In this document: positions 1 through 11,537 of the stretch, piece after piece | Layout: the number at the start of each line of letters is the position of its first letter | Numbering within the stretch: the stretch's first letter is position 1 | From: Varanus komodoensis | Lineage: Eukaryota > Chordata > Lepidosauria > Squamata > Varanidae | Direction: 5' to 3' | NCBI RefSeq assembly: GCF_004798865.1 | Contig: NW_025335641.1 | Span: 16,068,623 to 16,132,622, forward strand | Length of the DNA stretch: 64,000 nucleotides | Position numbers and translations under genes: made by a program | The notes under the pieces: model-generated | Database searches by the model: none | Seen by the model: only the letters and a program-made list of their open reading frames with translations | Told to the model about the DNA's origin: nothing

Positions 1-146
1 TTTTTCAATGCTTGATTATGGCTTGCTAATGGATTTTTATACTTTACATAGTTAGATATACATTTAAAAAGCTGTAGTCTGTTTGAATGTAAGTAACACA
101 TCTGTTTTTACCTCTTAAAGGCATATTCAGATGTAACAGAATTATT

Positions 147-190
147 ATTATTATAACATTTCTATGCCGCCCCTTGCCGAAGCTTGGAAT
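147..190 (-). mobile_element. Fragment of L2/CR1-type LINE 3' tail
   Basis: An ATT-rich run followed by 'atgccgcccc' and 'gccgaagc' matches, in antisense, the 3' terminal segment seen in better copies at 41.9 kb and 50.1 kb. Only about 40 bp is recognisable, so this is a tentative call based on within-window similarity. Confidence 0.4.
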
Positions 191-314
191 GTACTTCCAA
201 GTAAACATGCATCAAAGTGTACTGTAAATGAATTGCTCATATAGCAAGATTACATCTGTCAATGGTTAACTCTCTGGTTCAGGTCTCATCCATGTCATGG
301 ATTGAATAGGTGCC

Positions 315-935
315 CTTCAATAATCTTGGAGAAAAGCAACAAAAATGATCTCTCTTGGAGAAGGGCAACCAAAACGATCAGGGGGCTGCAGCAGCTATGA
401 GAACCAGCTACAACTCCTGGGGCTGCTCGGTGTAGACAAAAAAGGCAAATAAGGGGAGATATGATAGAGGTGTTTAAAATAATGTATGGTGTGGAGAGAG
501 AGACATTTTACTCTTTCTCTCATCACACCTGAACCTGGGGTCATCCCATGAAGCCGATTGGTGGGAGGTTTCATGAGGGAGCAATCCTTCATACAGCATA
601 TGCTTAAACTATGGAATTCGCTGCCGCTGGAAGTGGTGACGGTTGTCAATCTGGATGGCTTTAAAAAGGGACTCGACAGATTCACGGGCAGGAGGCCACT
701 GGTGGCTACTAGCCTTGCTGGCCCAGTGCTACCACCTTTACCAGAAGCAGCATGCCTGCATGCACCGGTTGCTGAGGAGCTTGGGCAGCAGGTCTCACAG
801 CCATCCTGCTTGAGGGATTATTATTATTATTAGAACATTAGAACCTGTGGGCAGCTGGTTTGCCACTGCATGAATGGTGTGCTGGACAAGATGGACCTCT
901 GGTCTGATCTGGCACGGTTTTTCTTATGTTCTCCA
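315..935 (+). mobile_element. CR1-clade LINE, degenerate 3' end
   Basis: Translated stretches resemble the C-terminal end of CR1-like ORF2: 'RGDMIEVFK'-like, 'GGF..' then 'LWNSLPLEVV' and 'NLDGFKKGLD' (frame opening at 558). Downstream text around 880-925 matches the familiar CR1-type end ('DKMDLWSDLARFFLMF' in translation). A short ATT microsatellite at 819-833 interrupts it. The 5' part is missing and several frames are needed, so this is an old, dead, 5'-truncated copy inside CAMSAP2 intron 1. Family assignment is from remembered CR1 patterns, not a database match. Confidence 0.7.
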
Positions 936-1283
936 TCAGCCTTAGCTCCTTCCCACATTTGCAATACGAAAAGAACGCTGCTCTGCCTCATGGAGCCACC
1001 CCATGTGATTAGGTGCGTGTGAAATGCTTCGGACTGTGCTATATAAATGCTAATAACCACGAGTGTCGCTAATTGCTCCTAAGGGATGGTGTGCGTGCTA
1101 CTACACCATACAAGAGATGTGTGGTACAGCCCACACTTTGCATTCAGAAGAATCTAGGTTTGATCTTTAGAATCCCCGGGGGAAATAAAAACGTATTTGG
1201 AACCCTGAAGAACCGCTGCCAATCCGTGCTGACAGAACTAGGCTTGAAGGCCCAATTGTCTGACTGATATGAGGAAACTTCCT

Positions 1284-1465
1284 AGAGAGCCAGTGTGGAG
1301 AAGAGGGACTGGGACTTCGGTGGTCTGGGTTCTAGTCCCCACTCAGCCATGCAGCTCAAGTGGGTGATGCTGGACCAGCCACAGACTCTCAGTCAATCTA
1401 CTTCACAGGGTTGTTGTGAAAACGATGTAAGCTGAGTTCTCTGAAAGGAAAGGGGCAGAATAGGC
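1284..1465 (+). mobile_element. tRNA-derived MIR/CORE-like squamate SINE
   Basis: Starts 'gagagccagtgtgg', carries a B-box-like 'gggttctagtcccc', then 'cacagactctcag' and 'cacagggttgttgtga', and ends near 'gaaaggggcagaat'. The same order occurs in more than ten other copies in this window. The tRNA-like head is altered (A-box poorly preserved), so it is an old copy. Confidence 0.8.
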
Positions 1466-4163
1466 TCGAAATTTACATGTTTAACTTGCAGTTTCCAATA
1501 TTACAAACTTTGTGGCTTGCTTCATTCTGTTTTTCTAAACAATGGAACATGCTGCAAGAAGGAATCACCCAAGTGAAAAGTCTCTTTCAAGAGGTTCATT
1601 AACCTAAGATGCTTAATTAATTTCAAGTTGACACTAGAACTGTGAAATAGGAAAAGCTATAAACATATAGAATGTGGAAGCAATGTTAACTGTGTTAACA
1701 TTGTGTGTGTGTGTGAGTGAGAGAGACAGACAGACAGAAAATTAGGCAATTTCATTCATAAAACCCAAGTTTTAACTGTATAGCCTTTTAACTGTATGAC
1801 CTAAGATTCTTGATTTCAGAAACAATGTTCTGGCTTCCTAAAAGTAAACAGATTTATTGTACACTTTCAGGGCTGATGCTATGACATGCAGTAGGGCCAG
1901 TGGTGAGACTGAGAGGATCAGTTTCTCTGTCTTAAGGGCAGGAAATGTGAAGAGCTGCAGCTACACCAGAGCCCTGGTCCAGGCCTTGGTCTTTGGGTTT
2001 GACAATATAACCGTAAGACATGCACCCAGGGGACAAACAGCTAATTTTAGGTAATCAAAAAACAGTCAGTTGACCTTCCACCTCTCAAGAAAATCATAAT
2101 GGTTCTGGCCATCCAGATTACTTATTTGATGGAATGGGTCAAGCCACTTCTTGGTCTACTGTAGCTCTTCCAGTTAAAGGGTGAAAATAAGGATGCCTAG
2201 AAGGAACAACTCACTCCTTGAAACAATGGAACAATACAGAAACACAATACACATTTACATGTTCATAAGTGTTTGTTGTTTTATCAAGTAGTAAGCACAT
2301 ATCTGCAGGACAAACTATGGGTCTCTTTGTGAAGTCGAGTCACCAAAAAGATTTGAAAGATCTTCTCTGCTCAAGGTTATTTTTACAAACTCTGCTTCAT
2401 GCAAAGGGGATATCATCTCAGTTTTTCATGCGCTCCACATGGCTTCTTACTTCCCATTCCCTCTTTTAGTTTATTTTGAAAGACTTCCTTGAGCCTAATT
2501 ACAATTGTTCAAATTTCAGTGCTATGCACTATTTTACATGTTACATTTAGATCAATAAAATGTGCAAGGGTTGCAGTGGCAAGTAGAAAATAACCTGAGC
2601 TTTTCTCTACACTACTTCAATCTCTTTTATATGCTAAGCAGAAATGTTACATTTCTTCAGCATGATGCTATATACATTTCTTGGAAATAAGTTTTATTGT
2701 ACTCACTGGGACTTACTGCCCAGCATGTTAGCACTGGATGGCAGATTTAGAGCTCATTCAAACATGCATGCACATCACTTGATTCATAATTACTCCATCA
2801 CTGTACTTTGAATGATTAGGAGCTGAAAATGCAGGAATGCTGTTTCACTTGTTTACCAGACAAGAATGATTTCATTGTTACCACAATGTGTTAATTACAA
2901 TGTTGTAATGATTGTACCTGCGAAACTGAACCTTACTGGGAACAACAATATTATGCCATTTCTACAATTCGCACAACTAGTGCTCTCCAAATTTACCACA
3001 CATCAGCATTCTGCTAGATAAGCCTGTGATAATTGAGAAGTGGGGAAAAACACTATTTTGCAAAGTACTGCAAAATAACAAACAAGCAGACAAAAATGCA
3101 GGGAGTTTTCCTTTTTCTAACTGGGTTTCGGAGTTAAGAGGTACTGAATTGTGCATTCCCATGGCAGTTCGAGCAACTATACCACACAGGGAGGTATTAC
3201 GTCCAAGAGAGACAGCTTACGGCTGGCAGGGTAAGGGCGCAAGAGGCTGTTCTATAGATTGAGACAGACCTTTGGTCCACAGCCTAGTCAACAGTGACTG
3301 TAGGAGCCTTTCCTGGAGATGCCAAGAATCGAACCTGGGGCCTGAGTGGCCAGTTTAAGAAAAAAACGCCACACTTTCTGGCTGGCTGGTACACTATGTC
3401 TGGCTTCAGTGCCCTGGCTTCAAAAGCAACAGTTGCGGAACTGCAAGTAGGAGGAGGACCTTTTCCTGTTATTCTTCAAAGCAGCAGCGAAAATGATGGA
3501 CTGCCACTTCACAAGACTTCTTTCAGAAACATCCCCATTAAGTTAGTGGATGCTGTGTAGCAAAGATGCACCCTTTCAAAGATTGCACATATTTATATCT
3601 CCTCGGCTCGGGAAAAAGGCAAAGCGAGTTGAACTGCAGAACTCAAAGGCCGTTCCTCGCAAGGCCTCACTTGTAATCAGGATAGCAATCTCTCACCTTT
3701 TTCAGAGCGTTCACGGAATTTGCTTTGCACATCCAGGCAAGGAGAAACGTTCTGGCTGAGGAGAGAGGCCGCTGGCATAAAATGCTCTTTCTACAAAGCC
3801 TCCTGTGTCGGCTGATTCTTTACCTTGCCCAAAGGACTGCAGGCTACCCTCACCCATCAAAAGCTAACAACGCTCATACGCTGCCTCAGTTCTGTGCCAG
3901 CTATTAAACGGAAAAACGGTATCTGCTCTATGACGAGAGCAAGGGAGTCTCAGGGAAGGGAAGGCGGAAACCACCTACATCCATCACATTGCAAGCTCAG
4001 TATTTTAAGCATTAACAGAAATACAAATTGCCATTACTTGCGGTACACAAATGCACCATTGCATTTCGTACAATTAAAGCGCGCACACACACCAGATTGG
4101 GCATGCCTCCCCCAGTGGCTTTCCCTTGTACATTTCCACAGCGGACGGATGATTCACATTCAT

Positions 4164-4190
4164 TCTCTCTCTCTCTCTCACACACACACC
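4164..4190. repeat. (CT)n(CA)n microsatellite
   Basis: A CT run passes directly into a CA run, about 70 bp beyond the CAMSAP2 exon 1 donor in the direction of transcription. Simple repeat only. Confidence 0.9.
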
Positions 4191-4259
4191 CCACTGCGAG
4201 AACCAAGCCTAGAACCCAGAATGAGGGAGAAAGGGCGGCGGTACGACGCGCAAACCTAC

Positions 4260-4398
4260 CTGTCCCAAAGGCTTTGGCCACCAGCCACGCTAGATTGCAG
4301 GCAATTTTCGCTCGGGCGAAGTCGTAATGATCAAACGGTTTGATGGCAGGGACAATGAACGTCTTCTTCATCTCCTTGACGTCTGCAGCATCCCCCAT
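4260..4398 (-). CDS. CAMSAP2: CAMSAP2 first coding exon (calmodulin-regulated spectrin-associated protein 2)
   Basis: CAMSAP2 binds and stabilises microtubule minus ends in the cytoplasm (family knowledge). The exon encodes the first 46 residues plus one base: it opens MGDAADVKEM, continues through TFIVPAIKPFDHYDF and KIACNLAWLVAKAFGT, and is almost identical to the mammalian N-terminus as I remember it. The start is the first ATG of this highly conserved N-terminus. The exon ends after GGGACAG with a clear GTAGGT donor (phase 1), consistent with the vertebrate continuation 'E..'. The codons after the donor (GRFARR...) are intron and should not be read as protein. The remaining exons, coding the CH domain, coiled coils and CKK domain, lie to the left of this window. 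It is transcribed divergently from DDX59, as in mammals. The only real uncertainty is how far the 5'UTR extends. Confidence 0.96.
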
Positions 4399-4482
4399 TT
4401 TTTTCTTCCCTACCCCGGCCCAGAAAGCAGTCCTTTTTTAAAAAATCGATTTACATGATTCTCCTTCTAGAAGACAACCAGA

Positions 4483-4531
4483 CATATATATATGGATATA
4501 TATATATGGATATATATATATATATATATAT
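4483..4531. repeat. AT-dinucleotide repeat with two 'gg' interruptions
   Basis: A near-pure TA tract broken twice by 'tatgga'. It lies 85-133 bp upstream of the CAMSAP2 ATG, so it falls in the 5'UTR or the core-promoter flank. Confidence 0.9.
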
Positions 4532-4819
4532 CTCCTCCCCAAAAAGCTAATCGAGTACAGATCTTATTTTTGCTTGCTTTTATAGGAGAGCAGCAGCTGA
4601 GGACGAAGGCGGTGCAATGAAGTCAGCTGTGTTTATTGGGAGAAACCCCCCTCCAGCTCCCCCCCCCACTCGGCACAGGAATGTGGAACCAGCTCGGCTG
4701 TCCTCCTTTACGCCTTTCCCTCGGGGCGCTTTGTTTCGATGGTCTCTCTCAATTCAAAAATAAAACGAATACCAGCAATGACAAGTTTGGCGATTCCTCG
4801 GGCGGATTGTGCTTGCAAA

Positions 4820-5560
4820 GAAAAGCCTGGAGAGAGTCGTTCGCTGCGCGGCGCCCCCGCCCCCGCCCTCTTTTCTCCCCAAATGCAGAGAGGGCGGAGA
4901 AAGGCGCCCGAGCCTGGAGGGAGAAGGCTGGGATTTTCCTGCGGCCGCTTCAAAGAGGCGGCGGCGCAGCGCTGCGCTGCCCGAACGATCCAGACCGGCT
5001 GCCCGACGGGGCTTGGCTGGCTCGGCTGCGCCGGGCTGGGCGCGGCGCTCGTCCCTCCTGGTGGCGCTCGACCGCGCGCCTCGTTCCGATCAGCCCTTGC
5101 CCAGCGTCGCCTCCGCCGCCGCCGCCGCACCAGGCTGGGAAAAGCAGAGCAGAGCCGAGCCGAGCCGCGCCGCCGGCGCACGGGCGCATGCGCGCTGCGC
5201 CGCCTCGCCGCGGCCCCCTCCCCATCGCGGACGGGCTTCGGCTGGGGCGGAGCTGCCAGGGCGGCGGCGGCGGCGGCGGCTTCCCTGGCCGGCCGGACGG
5301 TGGCGGAGGGTCGCGTCACGTGGGCGGCGGCGGTGCAGCAGGTCGTGCTGGAGGCCGGGGCGCCTGGGTGCAGGGCGCATCCCCGACGCGGGCGCGGGCG
5401 GCGGCGGCGACCCGTCCCGGGCAGGGAGCGCGCGGCGAACGAAGGTCCCGGGGCGGCGAGGGCGCTCCGGGAGACGCGGGAAGGGGCGGCCGGGCGTGCG
5501 GCGCTGCCACTCGCGCCTGGCCGGGGCGTGCCTCGCAGTGCAGAGCGCGCTCGGGGTAAC
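4820..5560 (-). promoter_or_regulatory. CAMSAP2: CpG island, probable CAMSAP2 promoter/5'UTR
   Basis: About 740 bp of very G+C- and CpG-dense sequence in an otherwise A+T-rich window, lying immediately upstream of the minus-strand CAMSAP2 start. It includes a GGC run and GC-box-like 'gggcgg' motifs. The TSS is not visible from sequence alone. Long open frames on both strands here come from lack of A+T-rich stop codons, not from genes. Confidence 0.75.
5260..5280. repeat. (GGC)7 trinucleotide repeat in CpG island
   Basis: Seven uninterrupted GGC units (CCG on the CAMSAP2 sense strand) within the probable 5'UTR/promoter. Confidence 0.9.
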
Positions 5561-5585
5561 CCTGGTACCGCCCGACTAACTCGGG

Positions 5586-5697
5586 GCCCACCAGATGCTG
5601 GTGGACTTCAACTCCCATCAGCCCTGTTCAGAAGGGCCGTGCTGGGAGTTGTGGTCCAAAACGTCCGAAGGGTGCCCGGCTGGGGAAGGCTGATGTA
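5586..5697. mobile_element. Palindromic MITE-like element ('aactcccatcagccc' family)
   Basis: The left half has 'caccagatgctggtggac' and 'aactcccatcagccc'; the right half has 'gctgggagttgtggtcca' and 'ggctggggaaggctg', so the halves are roughly inverted copies. The same motifs recur at 10.4, 12.8, 28.8, 36.6 and 39.2 kb. It resembles the short palindromic DNA-transposon derivatives common in reptile genomes; I do not name the superfamily. Confidence 0.65.
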
Positions 5698-6597
5698 GAC
5701 CGACGTGGTGGAGATGTGAGACGTAGAAGAAGGCAGCCGTCGAGGGACACGTGTTGGCAGGACCAGCTTCTTGCTCTTGGCCGCTTTGTAAGAATTTTAC
5801 ATAAAAGTACGTCTGAGTTTTTGAGCAGGTTTGCACTTAACCCTTCATTTTCATGCACGCTTATAAAAAACCGTTTCTTATCCCTTTCTCAGTGAGCTTA
5901 GGATGTCATAATTGAAACAAGTAGCTAATTAAGTAACTTGGGCAGATAGAGAGGCTGGATCGGTCCACAGTTATCCGTATGTGGAGTAGGATCTAAACCC
6001 AGGCCTCCCCTATCCAAGGCCAGCACTCGAACTATCACTGTCCTTTATATGAAATCCGTGTTTGACATGAACTGCAGCTGCGTTTGCTTGAAAGTAGGAA
6101 TACTTGGAGTGCTTCCAGCTCAAATAGATTGGCTGCTATGGAGACATTTGCATTTTAAGAGAGAGTCATTCCCTGCTGGGGAAAAGGGTGGTGAGGATCA
6201 GCTTGACCAGTCGATTGAGAATCTGTGTATTTCATACATAGGATCTTGACTGCAGCCCTATGTTCCACTGAAAAATTCTGAGTAAATATTCTGAGGACCA
6301 GAGTGCTCTTATGCTCAGAATTTGCATAGTCATAAAAAGCAATCAAGGTCATTGTGTTTTATGGGGACATTTACAAAGCAAGTGGAATTGTCCCATCATC
6401 CCATTCATCTGACTGCAAGTCAGGAAAAAAGTAGAAAGGAAGATCTATAGTTAAAAGATCATTGTGGCATCTATAGTTAAAAGAGATTTGGAGGGCAAGC
6501 TAGATGCAGGAGATCCATTATTAATAGGCTCTCTCAAGTTACTATTTCTGTACCACCCAATACCCAAAGATGTCTTTAAAAGGTTAAAGCCTGAGTT

Positions 6598-6812
6598 GGT
6601 TTATTTTATTTTTTACTTATTATATTTATATCCCACCTTTTCTTCCTTCAAAGGAACTCAAGGCAGCATACATCATTCTCATTCTCTCAAGCTTATCCCC
6701 ACAGTAACAACAACCTTGTGAGGTAGGTTGGTCTGAGAATCTGTGACTGGTCCAAAGTCATCCAATGAGCTCCATGGCTGATTGGGGAGAGGAATACCAT
6801 GCTGGCTCAATG
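6598..6812 (-). mobile_element. tRNA-derived MIR/CORE-like SINE, antisense
   Basis: Reads in antisense: A/T tail 'ttatatttatatcccacctt', 'ccccacagtaacaacaacc', 'gtgaggtaggttgg', 'gagaatctgtgactgg', then a decayed head with 'ccatgctggctc'. Same module order as the other copies. Confidence 0.8.
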
Positions 6813-7189
6813 TTTGGCTTTTAATTTTCTCTATGCTGTGTTCATAATGAAAAGCTGTGATTTCTTGTAGAGCACAAAACATGGCTACCCATATATTTGG
6901 GGGGGGAATGACCTGAGAGATTCTGTTCACAGACCCCCCAGCTTCACATCTAGTTTGATCTTTGTGTACCAGAGCAAGGAAAGACCCCTGCTTGAGACCT
7001 TGATTGTCACTGCTATTTAGAGTACACCTTGATGGACCTGAGGTCTTCCTCATAATAAGGCAGCTTATTATATTATTCAAGTATCTTGTGTCAGAATCCT
7101 GTGCTGCGTTCATACTAAATAACTTTTTCAGTATGTATCTTTATCTACTCGAGTACAAGCTGCAACACTTTCTTAGGGTTAAGGCTGAT

Positions 7190-7275
7190 CTTTTGGCTTG
7201 CAGTTTTCATAATCAAACACTGGTTGGGAATTATGGGAACTGCAGTCTTACACATCTGGAAGGTGCTATATGGGG
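7190..7275. mobile_element. Decayed palindromic MITE-like element
   Basis: 'gttgggaattatgggaac' and 'tgcagtcttacacatctgga' are diverged versions of the 'ctgggagttgtgg ... acatctggaggg' arms seen at 5.6 kb. Weak but consistent. Confidence 0.4.
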
Positions 7276-8527
7276 GAAGACATCTGGCTTGTATGATGAT
7301 TGTGGCATTTAAATGAAGTAAAAATAAAGAAATTTGCTGGACACTTTTGAAAATCAAATGCTGTTTCTGTGCTGCCTGTTAGGTGATTGCTCACATGAAT
7401 TCAGAAGAAACTGGTTGTGTCTATGACTGCTACAGAGCTATGGTTGATCTTTGGTTCCATCACACTGCTGTAAAAAGATTACCTGCATATCCTTGATTTC
7501 GTTAGGGTTAGGGTGCAAATCCTTGATTTGTACATATACAACATAAGCCTAAATCCTATTCAAATTTAGCCATGTAGGGTCAGGTTTTATTGCCACTTAA
7601 CTCAGTGGAACTTAATGCCTGCGTCTGTTAAGGATCATGCAGGTCCTCATATTGGACCTATATATCCAAGACAAATCCTAGTTTCTCATATAGCTCAGTT
7701 TTAAAATTTGAATCTTGCTGAACTTGAGTTTCCCCCACTTTTAAGTAATTAACATCCTAGAATGGAGGCATCGCTTGGGGTAGAATTTCAACATTTTTAG
7801 ACTCAGACACTCTCTCATCATTTTCTGAGACATTTCTGCATATCTCGTACAAGTCAAATGCCTGTCTTTTGTGCTAAACATTGCAAACCATCCTTCAGTG
7901 ATGGTCAAAGAATCCAGAATACCTAATGAAGTGATAACTTTATTGGCACTTGAGCATTAGTTAGTCTTAATGAAATTATTGCCATTAGGGATATTGGCAA
8001 TACTCTAATGGGTTAGTGCCTCCTATGCTTTTTGTGAGTTCAAAAATAGATGTTGTAGGTGTGCATTGCTTTAGGCACTGAATTGGACTGAAGACCATAA
8101 TAGGTTAACTTGCAGTGTAACACTGGATTCTATTAAATCCCATTTCAGTCCATTGTACAGAACACAAGTTGACTGACAATCCTTTGCATATGAGTTTTCC
8201 CACATGAACATGTATTTTGCATGAATAAATATCTCGGAACAGATCTTGGCTGAGCTCCATTTAGGAATTTATCCACAGAAACCAGTCAATATATGCAGTG
8301 CCCATAAATCTTGCTCATTAAGGCTACAGTCCTGCATATACTTCCTAGGCAAAAGTTTCATTCTATTCAGTAGAATGTTTTTCCCCCCAATAAACAGTCT
8401 TAGGTTTGTTCTGTCAGGTTGATATGCTAACAGTGCTTCCTAGGAAGCAGTTAACTACTGATTTGAGATTTTCTGCCAAGTGACCAGGATCAGGTTGCAG
8501 TGAAGCATTTCTGTTCACAAAAGGCAC

Positions 8528-8595
8528 ATATATTCGCCGAGGCTTCGGCGAATGGGGCGGCATAAAAATGTTTTAATAAATAAATAAATAAATAT
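8528..8595 (+). mobile_element. Very short L2/CR1-type LINE 3' end
   Basis: 'ggcttcggcgaatggggcgg' followed by 'cataaaaatgttttaataaa' and a TAAA-repeat tail is the same 3' end as at 50.1 kb and (antisense) 41.9 kb. The copy is about 65 bp, so it is severely 5'-truncated. Its first nine bases form a foldback with positions 8545-8553. Confidence 0.8.
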
Positions 8596-9284
8596 TCCTG
8601 AAATAACTTTTAAGTGTTTCCTGAGTTGTATTTTATGTTCATTACATTTTCTGGAATACTTAGTTCAGAAAACTTTCAATTTAATTTGTAAAAAGTAGTA
8701 TTTCTGCTTTTTCTTCTGCATTGCTAAAGTCAGACTGCCCCTTTCTGGCTTCTGCTGTCATGGAGAGCTGCAGTTCATGCATTTTAAAATCCTTGTGAAT
8801 TGTCATGGCTTGAAAACAAATGTGTGCCCCATTGGCGAACACGAAGCCTTGTGTTTCTGGTTATATAAATCTATTGCTTATAGTGATGAAAGCCTGAATC
8901 ACAAAGTTATGATGATGCAATCAATTATTCATCTATGAAAAAGATTAGGAAATTGTTTTCCATTAATGAAATCTTCTTCTTCCATGAAATGGTGATGTGA
9001 TGCTTGAAGTATATGAAATTAATTAATGAATTAACACATAAGCATCATGTTGTGAACATGTATTACACAGGGGCTGTCTGGATGATGATTCAACTTAATC
9101 ATATTTTGTTTTCTTAATCTGTGGATTCTTTGTTTCCTTTCTCTTTCACTTGCTACCTCCTTGTATCCTGAATGCCTTTGTGCCAAGCAAATAAGTTGTT
9201 TAGTGTTCTTTCCCACCACCTCTGTAATCCATTGAAACCTATGAACAAAGCATGGTTCTGGATTCACATGTAATTACAACCCAT

Positions 9285-9400
9285 TGTAAAAGAACTTAGA
9301 GTTCTCAACCCAACAACCATGGATTCTCTTTCTGGATTGTTCATGGTTAACAAACCATGGTCTGTTTAGCACAGCTGGGTTCACAAATCACAACAGCCCA
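9285..9400. mobile_element. 'aaccatgg' palindromic repeat, probable nonautonomous DNA element
   Basis: Repeated 'aaccatgg' and its partners 'catggttaacaaaccatgg' and 'agctgggttcacaaatcaca' form imperfect inverted repeats; similar wording occurs at 17.1-17.35 and 59.4-59.7 kb. The family name is unknown to me. Confidence 0.4.
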
Positions 9401-9817
9401 GAATTTAGCATTCCATAAGTTAAATGAAATACCGATTAATGTTAGTGCTTATTAGGCCATTATGTATTGCTGCCCTATGAGGCGACATCAGGTAACTACA
9501 AATACTTTTTGTGGTATCCAGTGGAACAGCTTTCATTTGCAGAATATGGAAAGTTGCAATTTGCCCTGCAGCTCCCACACACTGCCCTTAATATCTGTTG
9601 CAGAGGATTGGAGGATCCTCCCAAGCAGATTTGACAGGCTCAGGGGAGGCGAGGGGAGGACAAGGACCAGTTGCGCGAATGGGTGTCACCTCCTGTGATA
9701 TTAGATTTTTAAAATTATTGCACCATTGGGAAGACTACACATTGCATCCAAATGCATATGACAAAACTCTGTTTTTAAACATAAAATAAATGAAAAGCAA
9801 CAGTGGGAGGCTGTGAT

Positions 9818-9846
9818 TGTGTGTGCGTGCATACACACACACACAC
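9818..9846. repeat. TG/CA microsatellite, interrupted
   Basis: 'gtgtgtgcgtgcatacacac' followed by a CA run. Simple repeat. Confidence 0.8.
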
Positions 9847-10054
9847 GCATCTAAGAGAAAGAGACATGCCTAATATCCATCCTTTATTTTTACACTAAAA
9901 ATTACATCTGGAACTTTGATGGGGAGATAGTGGCACTTTGCAGTCTTAATTTCCTGTCTCATCTATTTAGAAAACAGTTGATCCCTTTTCAATATCCTTC
10001 CCTTGTTATTTACAGTTGTTGGCCCATGGAGTTTCCCATTGAGAGTAGCAAAAT

Positions 10055-10426
10055 TTGGGAGTTAACTTTGGGTCACTTCAATTAATCTTGGGAGTGAGAA
10101 AGAGTTTTTCTTGGCACGCATTCCCAAGGCCTGCTGATGGGAACTCCGAGGAAGAGCAGGAGGGGACCTCAGAATGTGGCCCAATTCCAGAGGTTGAGAC
10201 GAGAGAAGCAGAGGTGTTTATCTTAAGGCCAGGCTCTGCAGGTGCGCCGGCAGCCTCTGGAAATAACCAAAATGTCCACTTTGTGGGAGGGGAAATGCAA
10301 CAGGGGAGTTTCTCAGAGACACCAGAGGCAGGTATGTCTCTCAACCCCATGATACGACGTTGGCAGAGAAGGGTGACAGGGATTGATCGGACATACTGGA
10401 ATATAGAGCAGCCTTCCCCAACCTAG
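10055..10426 (+). other. Unassigned 123-codon open frame, possibly repeat-derived
   Basis: A continuous frame with an acidic middle (NSEEEQEG) and a C-terminal 'MIRRWQRRVTGID'. The last 30 bp run into a palindromic MITE, which argues that the end is not a real gene end. No domain is recognised, no good start context is visible, and there is no sign of flanking exons. It may be a piece of an unrecognised transposable element. Listed so that it is not lost. Confidence 0.2.
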
Positions 10427-10500
10427 TGTGCCTTAGATGCGTTGGCTGGGGATGATGGGGGTTGCAGTCCAATACTGCTGAAAGGCACTGGCTAGGAAAA
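10402..10500. mobile_element. Palindromic MITE-like element
   Basis: 'agccttccccaacctagtg' with 'gttggctggggatgatggg' and 'gttgcagtccaatactg', the same family as at 5.6 kb. Confidence 0.6.
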
Positions 10501-11270
10501 ATTGATGTGGACATTTCTTATGAGACCAAGTAAGTATGGCTGAATCCTCCAAGACGACACATCATTTGAAAGCCCCTTTTCTAGAGAAAGTAACCCACTC
10601 TTGTCATCTGCAGCTGGGCCTCCGTATGAAAAATGTTGGGCATGAACCGTAAAGGTCTTTTTGAATACTTTTTTTTAATATAAGCTGTGCGAGAGCTACC
10701 CATAATCCTATTGTTTGGTTCAATGGTCAGGAAAGTATGCCACTATAGCCATCCTGAGACAGACAAAGAGAAGTGGATCGCAGGTCACCATGCTTTAAGA
10801 TCAGACAAGGTCAGTGATTTTCGATGGTTTGGAAAGGTTATAGAAAGTGATGGCAGCGCTGCTGAACAGTCTTCCTGCAAAGCTTCTCGTCTGCTTTAAT
10901 ATCTTACGTAGAACAGCAAAGAGGAGGCAGCTAAGGACATTAAGGGTATCTTCTGGGTTTTGCCTTTGAGTTCCCAAGCTACCAGGCACCAACAATACTA
11001 CTTGTGACCTGCCAGTGCAGCAAGTTTTTATAGTATTTTAATACTCTAAAGAGCCATTAGGGAATGACGCTTAGGAAATTAAGACTTTCTTAGAATGTTT
11101 GTGCACAGGGTATATTCTTTTCTGTCTCACAATTCCTTTCTAATTTAGTGGCTTTTTGCCCTTTCTTTGCCCGAGGAGGTATTCCAATTGTCTGTTGTCA
11201 TAATTGGAGGCATACAGTCACCCATTCCAGACCCTAATTATTAAAAAGTTAGTTGCACTTAAATGCTATG

Positions 11271-11478
11271 GAGAGCCAGTGTGGTGTGGTGAAAGTGTGG
11301 GGCTGGGGACCCAGGGGATTTGGGTTCTAGCCACTACTTGCCCACGGAGCTTGCTGGATGGCTGAGCCAGTCACAGACTCTCAGTACAATCACAGGGTTT
11401 CTGTTGTGAGGTTAAAATGCAACTAAGTAAGCCGCTTGGGTTCCTCACAAGAGGAAAAAAGTGGGATATAAATGCAAA
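11271..11478 (+). mobile_element. tRNA-derived MIR/CORE-like SINE
   Basis: Starts 'gagagccagtgtggtgtgg', has 'gggttctagcc' as B-box remnant, 'cagtcacagactctcag', 'aagccgcttggg' and 'agtgggatataaatg' at the 3' end. Sense orientation. Confidence 0.85.
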
Positions 11479-11504
11479 CCAAAAGAGCAATAATCATAAT
11501 GGAA

Positions 11505-11537
11505 GATAGATTAGATTAGATTAGATTAGATTAGATA
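11505..11537. repeat. (ATTAG)n pentanucleotide microsatellite
   Basis: 'gatagattagattagattag' and onward, about six perfect ATTAG units, followed by 'gatagg'. Confidence 0.9.

Larger units (their letters stand above)
1..4259 (-). other. CAMSAP2: CAMSAP2 intron 1 (5' part of the intron, minus strand)
   Basis: This is the sequence downstream of the CAMSAP2 first coding exon on the minus strand, beginning with the donor GTAGGT at 4259-4254. It holds the LINE and SINE fragments listed separately and a GT/GA microsatellite near 1703-1735. Between about 1470 and 4160 I see no exon, recognisable repeat or RNA gene. Open frames there (for example 3294-3560 and 3825-4343, plus strand) have no recognisable domains. 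Confidence 0.8.

Noticed and set aside
4012-4259. C-terminal extension of the CAMSAP2 exon 1 frame
   Set aside because: The residues after KAFGT diverge from the family exactly at a GTAGGT donor, so they are intronic.
4636-5698. Long plus-strand open frames (up to 319 codons) and minus-strand frames across the CpG island
   Set aside because: Overlapping frames are open on both strands at once because the sequence is G+C-rich; the peptides are low-complexity Arg/Ala/Gly/Pro with no domain. The region is better explained as the CAMSAP2 promoter/5'UTR.
7503-7513. Telomere-like TTAGGG units
   Set aside because: Only two units; not an interstitial telomere array.
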